Part shown: piece after piece, positions 25,282 to 31,804 of the stretch
Layout of the letters: each line of letters begins with the position of its first letter
Position numbering within the stretch: the first letter of the stretch is position 1
From: Streptomyces sp. H27-H5
Lineage (GTDB): Bacteria; Actinomycetota; Actinomycetes; Streptomycetales; Streptomycetaceae
Direction: 5' to 3'
Assembly: GCF_026627505.1 (NCBI RefSeq)
Contig: NZ_JAPNLK010000012.1
Location: 62,001 to 126,000 of the forward strand
DNA: 64,000 nucleotides
Translations under genes and position numbers: made by a program
The notes under the pieces: model-generated
The model's input: only the letters and a program-made list of their open reading frames with translations
What the model was told of the DNA's origin: nothing
Databases searched by the model: none

Positions 25282-26199
25282 ATGAGCAAGCACGTCCTGG
25301 CGCAGAACCAGTACGGCAAGGCCGAGAACCGCATCGTCAAGGTCACCCGCAAGGGCAGCGACGGTTCCTGGCACGAGATCCGCGACCTCAACGTCTCCGT
25401 GGCCCTGCGCGGCGAGTTCCGCGACGTCCACCTGACCGGTGACAACGCCAACTGCCTGCCGACCGACACCACCAAGAACACCGTGTACGCCTTCGCCAAG
25501 GAACACGGCATCGACTCTCCCGAGGCCTTCGGCATCCTGCTCGCCAGGCACTTCGTCTCCTCCCAGGTGCCGATCCGCGAGGCGCAGATCCGCATCGAGG
25601 AGTTCGTGTGGGAGCGGATCCCGGTCCCCACGCGCAAGGAGCAGCACTCCTTCGTCCTCAAGGGCCAGGAAGTGCGCACCGCGCAGGTCACGTTCAGCGA
25701 GACGACGGGCCTCCAGGTCATCTCCGGGCTGAAGGACCTGACGGTGATGAACTCGACGAACTCCGAGTTCCACGGCTACATCAAGGACAAGTACACGACC
25801 CTCCAGGAGGCGTACGACCGCATCCTGGCGACCAAGGTGACCTCGCGGTGGGCGCACTCGGCCCTGGCCGCCGAGGACTCCGCGTACGACTGGGACCAGT
25901 CGTACAAGAAGGTGCGCAAGCACCTGCTGGAGGCCTTCGCGGAGACCTACTCGTACTCGCTCCAGCAGACCCTGAACCAGATGGCCGAGCGGGTGTTGGA
26001 CAACTGCCCCAAGGTCAACGAGGTCCGGCTGAACCTGCCCAACAAGCACCACTTCCTGGTCGACCTGGAGCCCTTCGGCCTCAAGAACGACAACGAGGTC
26101 TACTTCGCGGCGGACCGGATGTACGGCCTGATCGAGGGCACCATCCACCGTGACGGCGTGCGGCCCGTCATCGCCACCAGCGACTGGATCGTGGCGTAA
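25282..26199 (+). CDS. pucL: Urate oxidase (uricase)
   Basis: A 305-residue cofactor-independent urate hydroxylase, which converts urate and oxygen to 5-hydroxyisourate in purine breakdown. Family landmarks include the N-terminal NQYGKAENR with the catalytic Lys region, the TGDNANCLPTDTTKNTVYAF motif (catalytic Thr and substrate contacts), and the tandem T-fold with NLPNKHHFLVDL and NDNEVYFAADRMYG near the end. Length is normal. GGAAGACACC precedes the ATG. The other ureide genes are not in the window. A hairpin follows the stop. Confidence 0.97.
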   Translation: MSKHVLAQNQYGKAENRIVKVTRKGSDGSWHEIRDLNVSVALRGEFRDVHLTGDNANCLPTDTTKNTVYAFAKEHGIDSPEAFGILLARHFVSSQVPIREAQIRIEEFVWERIPVPTRKEQHSFVLKGQEVRTAQVTFSETTGLQVISGLKDLTVMNSTNSEFHGYIKDKYTTLQEAYDRILATKVTSRWAHSALAAEDSAYDWDQSYKKVRKHLLEAFAETYSYSLQQTLNQMAERVLDNCPKVNEVRLNLPNKHHFLVDLEPFGLKNDNEVYFAADRMYGLIEGTIHRDGVRPVIATSDWIVA

Positions 26200-26220
26200 C
26201 GCCCGAAGGACCCGTCAGTT

Positions 26221-26251
26221 CGGCCCGGACCGCGTCGCGGGGTCCGGGCCG
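26221..26251. terminator. Hairpin terminator after uricase
   Basis: CGGCCCGGACC (26221-26231) and GGTCCGGGCCG (26241-26251) form a perfect 11-base stem with a 9-base loop. It lies 21 bases after the uricase stop and 11 bases before the end of the convergent gene, so it could serve both. Confidence 0.8.
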
Positions 26252-26261
26252 TTCGCGTTCC

Positions 26262-26741
26262 TCAGCCGGCGTCAGGGTCGGGGCGGCCCAGGAGCAGGTT
26301 CCAGCGACCGGAGCGCCCGGTGAGGGTGATGACCGTGTCGGGCCGCGCGTCGAGGCGCCAGAACACCGGGGCCGGCAGTTCCAGGGCGTGCACCACCGCC
26401 GCCCGTACGACGGCCTGCTCGACCACCACCCGGTGCGTTCCGGGGGCCAGGGCGGCCAGGTGCGCGCCGACCCGGGCGATCAGCGCGGCCACCGACTCCC
26501 CGCCGGGAGGCGCGAACCCGGGGTCGGTCAGCCACGCCCCCACGGCCTCCGGGTCCTCGGCCGCGACCTCCTCCAACGTCCGTCCCGCCCACGCCCCGAC
26601 GGCGAGGCCGCGCAGGCCCTCGTGGCCCGGGACGGGTTCCCCGCGGCCGAACGTCCCGGGGCGGCCGTCGGGGCTCGACGGAGGGGTGACCAGGTGGACG
26701 CGGACGACGGATCTCGGGGGCACGGAACACACAGAGGCCAT
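26262..26741 (-). CDS. Degenerate histidine-phosphatase-family protein beside the cobalt transporter
   Basis: A 159-residue protein related to the histidine phosphatase (phosphoglycerate mutase/CobC) superfamily by its C-terminal half: GLRGLAVGAWAGRTLEEV, TDPGFAPPGGESVAALIARVG and VVEQAVVRAAVVHALELP. The catalytic Arg-His-Gly of the first strand is replaced by VTPPSSP. The second catalytic His (normally TH before the AxVRAAV helix) is Glu-Gln, and the segment between strand 1 and the acid motif is shortened. It should not catalyse phosphoryl transfer. Divergent from cbtB across the cobalamin riboswitch region, it may have a structural or regulatory role in cobalt/B12 supply, or be decaying. 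Confidence 0.72.
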   Translation of the reverse strand: MASVCSVPPRSVVRVHLVTPPSSPDGRPGTFGRGEPVPGHEGLRGLAVGAWAGRTLEEVAAEDPEAVGAWLTDPGFAPPGGESVAALIARVGAHLAALAPGTHRVVVEQAVVRAAVVHALELPAPVFWRLDARPDTVITLTGRSGRWNLLLGRPDPDAG

Positions 26742-26834
26742 GTGGGGAGCGTAAAGCGCCCGCCCGGGGCGTGAGACGGCGCCCACACGCCGTGGTGTTC
26801 CAGCCAGGCGCGCGGTACGGTCTCGGACGACATG

Positions 26835-26945
26835 ACGACGGTATGACGGAAGCACCGGTGAGAATCCGGCACGGTCGCGCCACTGTGAAACCTCCCGCAG
26901 GAGTTCGGGGAGGGAAGTCAGACCCGCCACCTTCGTCAAGAGCAC
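26835..26945 (+). ncRNA. Cobalamin (B12) riboswitch
   Basis: The leader of cbtB contains the conserved cobalamin riboswitch elements in order: GGTGAGAATCCGGCACGG, the B12-box-like CGCGCCACTGTGA (near 26877-26888), a short stem of CCTCCC/GGGAGG, and AGTCAGACCC (26917-26926). The expression platform would occupy the bases up to the cbtB ribosome site (TGGAGG). High cobalamin should shut off the cobalt transporter. Outer boundaries are approximate. Confidence 0.92.
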
Positions 26946-26983
26946 CACTGACCGGGACGCGTGTTCCCCCTGGAGGTTCTGCC

Positions 26984-27199
26984 ATGGCTCAGTCCGCCGT
27001 GCCCACGACGGCTCCCGCCGCCGTTGCCCCGATTTCCCTCTCCGCGCTGGCCCCCTGGGCCGTCTTCGCGGGCGTCCTCATGCTGGTCCTGCTGTACCTC
27101 GTCGGCGCCGAACAGGGCGCCACCGCGATCTTCGAGGGCGACACCATCCACGAGTGGATGCACGACGGTCGTCACCTCCTCGGCTTCCCCTGCCACTGA
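26984..27199 (+). CDS. cbtB: Cobalt transporter subunit CbtB
   Basis: A 71-residue membrane protein with one helix (about residues 24-45) and the C-terminal His motif HEWMHDGRHLLGFPCH characteristic of CbtB. It forms a B12-regulated cobalt uptake system with CbtA. The ATG follows TGGAGG. It lies directly behind a cobalamin riboswitch and 30 bases before cbtA. Confidence 0.95.
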   Translation: MAQSAVPTTAPAAVAPISLSALAPWAVFAGVLMLVLLYLVGAEQGATAIFEGDTIHEWMHDGRHLLGFPCH

Positions 27200-27229
27200 T
27201 CCCCGCACCCTCAGCAAGGGAACCCGAAC

Positions 27230-27976
27230 ATGAACCCCATCTCCCCCAGGGTCCTGCTCGTGCGGGGCATGCTCGCCGGCCTCCTGGCCGGCGTGGCCGC
27301 CTTCCTCGTCGCCTATCTCCTCGGCGAGTCCAAGGTGGACGCCGCGATCGCCATCGAGGAGGCCGGCGCCCACGAGCACGGCGACGAGGGCGCCCCCGTC
27401 AGCCGTGCCCTCCAGGCCACGGCCGGCCTCGGCACCGGCACCCTCCTGTACGGCGTCGCGATCGGCGGCATCGCGGCGCTCGTCTTCTGCTACGCCCTGG
27501 GCCGCATCGGTCGCTTCGGCCCGCGGGCCACCGCCCTGTTGGTCTCCGGTGGGCTCTTCCTCACCGTCAACCTGGTGCCGTTCATCAAGTACCCCTCCAA
27601 CCCGCCGGCCGTCGGCGACCCCGAGACGGTCACCCAGCGGACCACCCTCTTCGTGCTGATGATCGCGTTGAGCGTGCTGCTGGGCGTGGGTGCGCTGATC
27701 CTGGGTCGGCGCCTCGCACCGAGGCTCGGCAACTGGAACGCGTCGATCGTCGCCGCGTTCGCGTTCCTCGTGGCGATCGGCCTGTCCTATGCGCTGCTGC
27801 CCGGCATCAACGAGGTGCCGGAAGGCTTCCCGGCGGCGCTGGTCTGGCAGTTCCGACTCGCCACCCTCGCCCTCCAGGCCGTCACGTGGGCGACTTTCGG
27901 CCTCACCTTCGGACATCTAGCCGAACGCGCCCTTGTCCCCGCGACCCCGGCCCAGGAGGCTGTGCCGACGAGTTGA
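27230..27976 (+). CDS. cbtA: Cobalt transporter subunit CbtA
   Basis: A 248-residue protein with six to seven membrane helices. Family features are the first helix with MLAGLLAGV, the loop with EEAGAHEHGDE (a probable metal-binding His/Glu cluster near residue 45) and LVPFIKYPSNPP after helix 3. It acts with CbtB in cobalt import for B12 synthesis. It is in the same operon as cbtB, under the riboswitch. Confidence 0.96.
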   Translation: MNPISPRVLLVRGMLAGLLAGVAAFLVAYLLGESKVDAAIAIEEAGAHEHGDEGAPVSRALQATAGLGTGTLLYGVAIGGIAALVFCYALGRIGRFGPRATALLVSGGLFLTVNLVPFIKYPSNPPAVGDPETVTQRTTLFVLMIALSVLLGVGALILGRRLAPRLGNWNASIVAAFAFLVAIGLSYALLPGINEVPEGFPAALVWQFRLATLALQAVTWATFGLTFGHLAERALVPATPAQEAVPTS

Positions 27977-27997
27977 CGATGAGGGGGCCGGTCGCAC

Positions 27998-28243
27998 ATG
28001 CCGACGGCGATCAGGGAGTGGCGGGGCTGGACGGGCGCCGCCCCGTTCTGGCTGAACTCCTTCCTGCTGCTCCTGGCCCCCTTCACCGCCGTCACCCTGT
28101 TCGCCCAGATCGGTGTCATCACGGCCCTGGCCGCCCTCGGCGGCCTGGTCCGCCAACTCTGGTACGGCGACTACGGCCACCCCGCCGTCCACCTCTGCGC
28201 CGCCTTCATGGGCGCGACGGCCGTCGCGCTGGTCGTCGTCTGA
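27998..28243 (+). CDS. Small membrane protein downstream of cbtA
   Basis: An 81-residue protein with two hydrophobic segments (about 20-46 and 62-81) and a Trp-rich start. It begins 21 bases after the cbtA stop and probably belongs to the same B12-regulated transcript. I do not recognise a family. The ending on hydrophobic residues (VALVVV) is typical of small inner-membrane proteins. Confidence 0.65.
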   Translation: MPTAIREWRGWTGAAPFWLNSFLLLLAPFTAVTLFAQIGVITALAALGGLVRQLWYGDYGHPAVHLCAAFMGATAVALVVV

Positions 28244-28262
28244 GACCCGTGTGACCCCGTGG

Positions 28263-28360
28263 TCGTTCGAAACGCCCCTCGACCGGGCCCGGTGATCCCC
28301 GGGCGACCGCCACGGATCGGCCGGTGCGCCGCGACCGGGGAGGATGGGCGTTTCGAACGA
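28263..28360. repeat. 15-base perfect inverted repeat around a decayed region
   Basis: TCGTTCGAAACGCCC at 28263-28277 is exactly complementary to 28346-28360. The 68 bases between the arms make a simple terminator unlikely. The right arm ends just before the gene remnant at 28375. It may be a remnant of a mobile or duplicated segment, or paired operator sites. Confidence 0.6.
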
Positions 28361-28374
28361 GTACGGGGGCCGGT

Positions 28375-28630
28375 GTGGCGACAGGGCGGGACATACCCGA
28401 GGAGTACCTGGAGGGTTACGTCCGGATCCTCGCGAACGTGGCCGCGACCGGCCGGCGGCCCGGCCGCGACGAACTCGACGCCCGCCGCGTGCTCGGGGAG
28501 AAGGCCGCCGGGGCCGGGTACGGACCACCGGCTGACCGGGACGGATCCGGGGGACCCCGCGCAGCGGTACACGCTCCAGACGGCGGTGATCGGGTCACGG
28601 CTGCTGGACTGGCCGGCGAATCCGCTCTGA
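28375..28630 (+). pseudogene. Remnant of a regulator-like gene, frameshifted
   Basis: From the GTG at 28375 a protein-like frame reads VATGRDIPEEYLEGYVRI and on to about residue 50 (GEKAAGAGYG), in the style of the N-terminus of a large Streptomyces helix-turn-helix regulator family (from memory). Protein-like sequence then switches frame to PGDPAQRYTLQTAV and a stop at 28630. Most of the expected gene is missing. The rest of the 28244-28854 gap holds an inverted repeat and nothing else I can support. Confidence 0.45.
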
Positions 28631-28854
28631 GCCGTCACGGCGCCGTACTCCCCCTCACCCTTTCGGGCGCGGGCCCCGCACGGGCCGAAGCACGACCGGC
28701 GCACCGGCCGCGAGCTGGGAAGACGCACGCGCACCCGGGTGACGTGTGGGTGACTTGTCGTCAGCGTGGGATGACTCCCGATGTGCGGGCGGGCCGGGAG
28801 CGGTCCACTGCTCACAGGACCCGGCCGTCCGAGCCGGACCAGGAGGGAATGCCC

Positions 28855-29556
28855 ATGCCCCGCGCCCAGTGGATCGTCGCAGCGGTGACGGTCACTCTGC
28901 TGTGTACCGGCGTAGGGATGTTGAGGAGCAGCGACGGCGCCCCGCCCGCGGCCGCCGGCACGGTCGCCGACTCGCTCCCCTCCCGGGCCCTGGGCTTGTC
29001 CGGCCACCGCCGGCTCGTACGCGAACTGGAGCATTCCGGCGGGCACTCCGGCACGCACACCCCCGGCAAGGGGGCTCGGTCCGCGCGGGGTGGCCTGCCC
29101 GGTCCCGTCGCGCCGATGCGGGCCGCGCCGCCCGTGCGGCTGGTGATCCCGGCGCTGGGGCTGGACGTTCCGCTGACCGCCGACCCGGAGGACGGCGACG
29201 CGATCCGCTGGGACGCCGACGGCCCGGCCCCGGGCTCGGCCGGCACCGCCGTCGTCACGGGGAACGGGCTGCGCCTGGGCGAGCTGCGCCGGGGCCTGAC
29301 CATCGAGATCGCCCGCGCGGACCACCGTACGGCCGTGTTCACCGTGGACCGGGTCTCGCCGGCCCGCGTCCCCGGCCCGTCGGGGCGGTCCGGGGACCAT
29401 GCGGGCGAACGGACGGGGCGGGAGGCCGGCGAGCGGACGGGCGGGGCGTCGGAGCGGCGGCCGGGTGAGCGGGCCGGGCGTCGCGCCCAACTGCGTCTGA
29501 TCAGCGGGGAAACGGCCGTCGTGGCCCGGCTGACGGGCCGCCACCGCACCCGCTGA
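28855..29556 (+). CDS. Class F sortase-like protein lacking catalytic residues
   Basis: A 233-residue protein with an N-terminal membrane anchor (residues 4-24) and a sortase-like core, VRLVIPALGLDVPLT, SAGTAVVTGN and AVFTVDRVSPARV. In active class F sortases the TAVV segment ends in Gly-His and the late strand carries Thr-Cys. Here these are Gly-Asn and Ile-Ser-Gly-Glu (QLRLISGE), so both His and Cys are absent. The segment between them is replaced by a charged Gly/Glu/Arg-rich stretch. The second of two ATGs (28855) is 8 bases from GGAGG and is preferred to 28849. It may be a pseudoenzyme or a decaying gene. Confidence 0.75.
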   Translation: MPRAQWIVAAVTVTLLCTGVGMLRSSDGAPPAAAGTVADSLPSRALGLSGHRRLVRELEHSGGHSGTHTPGKGARSARGGLPGPVAPMRAAPPVRLVIPALGLDVPLTADPEDGDAIRWDADGPAPGSAGTAVVTGNGLRLGELRRGLTIEIARADHRTAVFTVDRVSPARVPGPSGRSGDHAGERTGREAGERTGGASERRPGERAGRRAQLRLISGETAVVARLTGRHRTR

Positions 29557-29668
29557 CCCCGCCGCGGCGGGCCCGGTGTCAGCCGACGGGGGTGTCTTCG
29601 TCCCCCGGTCGGGGGCTTCTTGGGCCCCGGTGGGGAGTGCTTCGGCGTGTCGGGGCACAGAGCTGGTC

Positions 29669-30031
29669 ATGAGCGGTGCTCGGTACGCGCGGACGGCTGC
29701 GGCGAAGGCCCTGACGATGGCCTGCGTCGTGCTGCTGTGCGTCTTCGGCGCCGGTCCGGCCGGCGCGATGGCCGTCGAGGTCCGGCCCGCCACGAGCGCC
29801 CCGGCAACCCCCGCGGAGCCTTCCGAGAGCCCGTCCGACCCCGCCTCTGATCCCGAGGCGCGGGCGGCCCTGCGCCCGGTCGTGCGCGGGATGGTGGGCG
29901 TGCGACGACCGGCGCCGCCGGTGTTTCACGTGAAACCCCGGGAGGCGCGGGCATCCCGCGTGACCTCGTACGGGTCGGCCGAACCGGCCCTGTCCCGGAG
30001 GACGGTACGGAGTGTGGTCCTGCGCTGCTGA
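29669..30031 (+). CDS. Small secreted protein carrying a parS site in its coding sequence
   Basis: A 120-residue protein with a Sec-type signal sequence (helix to about residue 33, AGA-type cleavage site), a Pro/Ser/Ala-rich mature part and no recognised domain. Codons 85-90 (VFHVKP) coincide with a parS-like sequence. It follows the sortase-like gene by 112 bases and might be an exported partner of it (inference). The ATG at 29669 fits the signal peptide. Confidence 0.6.
   Translation: MSGARYARTAAAKALTMACVVLLCVFGAGPAGAMAVEVRPATSAPATPAEPSESPSDPASDPEARAALRPVVRGMVGVRRPAPPVFHVKPREARASRVTSYGSAEPALSRRTVRSVVLRC
29922..29937. other. parS-like ParB-binding site (within a coding sequence)
   Basis: TGTTTCACGTGAAACC matches the streptomycete parS consensus, with the 14-base core GTTTCACGTGAAAC perfect. 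ParB binds such sites clustered around the replication origin to organise and segregate chromosomes. Confidence 0.85.
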
Positions 30032-30095
30032 GCGGGCCGAGCAGCAGCACGCACCCACACCCCCCTCGAACACCGAGCACCCGTGAGGTTCCGCC

Positions 30096-30254
30096 ATGCC
30101 CATCGACCCCTACGCCGCCCTGAACGCCATGCTGCGCGCCGAAGCCTCCCGTTTCACCCCGCCGGCCCGACGCCCGGAGCAGCCGGAGCCGGAGCCCGCC
30201 GCCCGTCCTGAAGCCCCGGCCGCTCGCCCGGCCGAAGCCGCCGCGAAGGAGTGA
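30096..30254 (+). CDS. Small Pro/Ala/Glu-rich protein (52 residues)
   Basis: A short gene starting MPIDPYAALNAMLRAEASRF and continuing with a Pro/Glu/Arg/Ala-rich tail. GTGAGG precedes the ATG at 7-8 bases. The amphipathic first 20 residues and codon use with G/C in nearly every third position support a real gene. I do not recognise a family. Confidence 0.6.
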   Translation: MPIDPYAALNAMLRAEASRFTPPARRPEQPEPEPAARPEAPAARPAEAAAKE

Positions 30255-30280
30255 GGCCTCCCCGGATACGACGCGTCGGC

Positions 30281-30691
30281 TCACGGTTCGCGCATGTAGT
30301 AGCGGTAGAACGCGGTGAGTCCGGTGGCCGCGGCGACGGCGATGCCGAGGCCCGCGGAGCGGAGCACACTGTCGCCGGTGAGGCTGTACAGGTAGCCGAC
30401 GGCCACGCCGCCGAAGACGCCGTAGGCGGCGGCGTGCAGTTCCCTCGGCAGTCGGGAGCCGATCCGGCCGAGGGTGAACATGATCGCGGCGAAGAGCGCG
30501 CCGCACAGGATGCCGTAGAAGACGTTGCCCACGTCGACCGGGCCCATCTGGCGCTTGATGAAGGCCGCCCAGACCCCGTAGACGAGACCGGCCAGCAGGG
30601 CGCGGACCATCGCGCCCTTGCTCAGGTCGTGCGTCCGGTCCGTCGTCATCCCCCGGTGCCGCCGATGGGCGGTGGGTGCCGCATGTGCCAT
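30281..30691 (-). CDS. Small integral membrane protein
   Basis: A 136-residue protein with about four hydrophobic segments in the last 110 residues, including VRALLAGLVYGVWAAF, YGILCGALFAAIMF and GLGIAVAAATGLTAF. The ATG at 30691 has GAGGAG at good spacing; an internal ATG at 30649 is possible. No family recognised. It ends convergent to the 52-residue gene and is divergent from the next membrane protein. Confidence 0.75.
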   Translation of the reverse strand: MAHAAPTAHRRHRGMTTDRTHDLSKGAMVRALLAGLVYGVWAAFIKRQMGPVDVGNVFYGILCGALFAAIMFTLGRIGSRLPRELHAAAYGVFGGVAVGYLYSLTGDSVLRSAGLGIAVAAATGLTAFYRYYMREP

Positions 30692-30884
30692 GACGGGGCT
30701 CCTCTCTCCACCATCCAGGGCACACCCGCCACCTCGGACCGGCAAGTGGATCAAGCGGTGTCCCCGTCGCCCTCGGCTCCGCCGCGTCCCCGCCCCGCGG
30801 GGCCCCGCCCGGTCCGTTCACGCCCGCCACCCGCTCGCAGCAACAACGCTCGCGGGCCGCACCGCCGCGGCATTCCCTGGTGAC

Positions 30885-31712
30885 GTGCGCACCTTCCTGT
30901 CGACGGTACTGATCGTGCTCGTGGCCCTGCTGGTGCCCGCGAGCGCGGTCGCGTACTGGGCCGACCGCGAGCTGGGCGACGCCGACCGGTACACCGCCGC
31001 CATGTCCCCGCTCGCCGAGGACCCCGCCGTGCGGGGCGTGGTCGTCACCCAGGCCACCCGCGCACTCGCCGGCCAGATCGACGCCGGCCCCTTCCAGGGC
31101 GGGGTGGACGCCCTCCTCGGCGAGGCCCTGCAGTCCTTCTCCGGGACCCCGGCCTACCGGACGGCCTGGGACGCCGCCAACCGCGCCGCGCACGCCGCGT
31201 TCCTCAAGGCCCTCACCACCGGCGACGGGGACGCCGTCACCATCGACCTCGCGCCCGTGATCGCCCGGGTGAAGGGGGAACTCGTCGAGAACGGGGTGCC
31301 CTTCGCGGACCGGATCCCGGTGACCCACGTCTCCGTCGAGGTCATGGAGTACGACGACCTGGGCGCCCTACGGAAGGGATTTCGCATGCTCCAGATCGCC
31401 GGGGTGTGGCTTCCCCTCCTGACCCTGCTGCTGGCCGCGGCGGCGATCGCGGTCGCCGCCGCGCGCCGGCGGGCCGTGGTCGCCACCGGGCTGGGGCTGG
31501 CGGTCGGGGCGGCGCTGCTGTGGCTCGCGGTGCAATGGTGCCGACGTCTCACCCTGGAGGACCTGCCGGCCGACATCGACCGGCCCGCCGCCGGGGCGGT
31601 GTACGACGCGCTCACCGCGTTCCTGCGGACCACCGCCTGGGTGGTGCTGGCCATCGGACTCGCGGCCGCGCTCGGCGCCTGGCTCGCGGGACGGCTGCGC
31701 CGCACGCCATAA
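30885..31712 (+). CDS. Two-helix-bundle membrane protein with large extracellular domain
   Basis: A 275-residue protein with an N-terminal membrane helix (residues 3-23), an extracytoplasmic domain of about 150 residues that is helical and acidic, and three hydrophobic segments from residue ~175 to the end. The GTG at 30885 directly precedes the first helix; there is no clear ribosome site. It resembles uncharacterised actinobacterial integral membrane proteins. Function unknown. Confidence 0.75.
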   Translation: MRTFLSTVLIVLVALLVPASAVAYWADRELGDADRYTAAMSPLAEDPAVRGVVVTQATRALAGQIDAGPFQGGVDALLGEALQSFSGTPAYRTAWDAANRAAHAAFLKALTTGDGDAVTIDLAPVIARVKGELVENGVPFADRIPVTHVSVEVMEYDDLGALRKGFRMLQIAGVWLPLLTLLLAAAAIAVAAARRRAVVATGLGLAVGAALLWLAVQWCRRLTLEDLPADIDRPAAGAVYDALTAFLRTTAWVVLAIGLAAALGAWLAGRLRRTP

Positions 31713-31804
31713 GCTCGGAAGATGCGGAACCTGCGGAGAAATGGGCAGACGACCGGGGAACTCCACAGAAGAACCGATTCGCGAGCGGCGGCACGGAAGC
31801 GGGA

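Noticed and set aside
28324..28848. N-terminal extension of the sortase-like protein
   Set aside because: A well-placed GGAGG precedes the ATG at 28855 and the upstream part is an unrelated regulator remnant in the same frame by chance.
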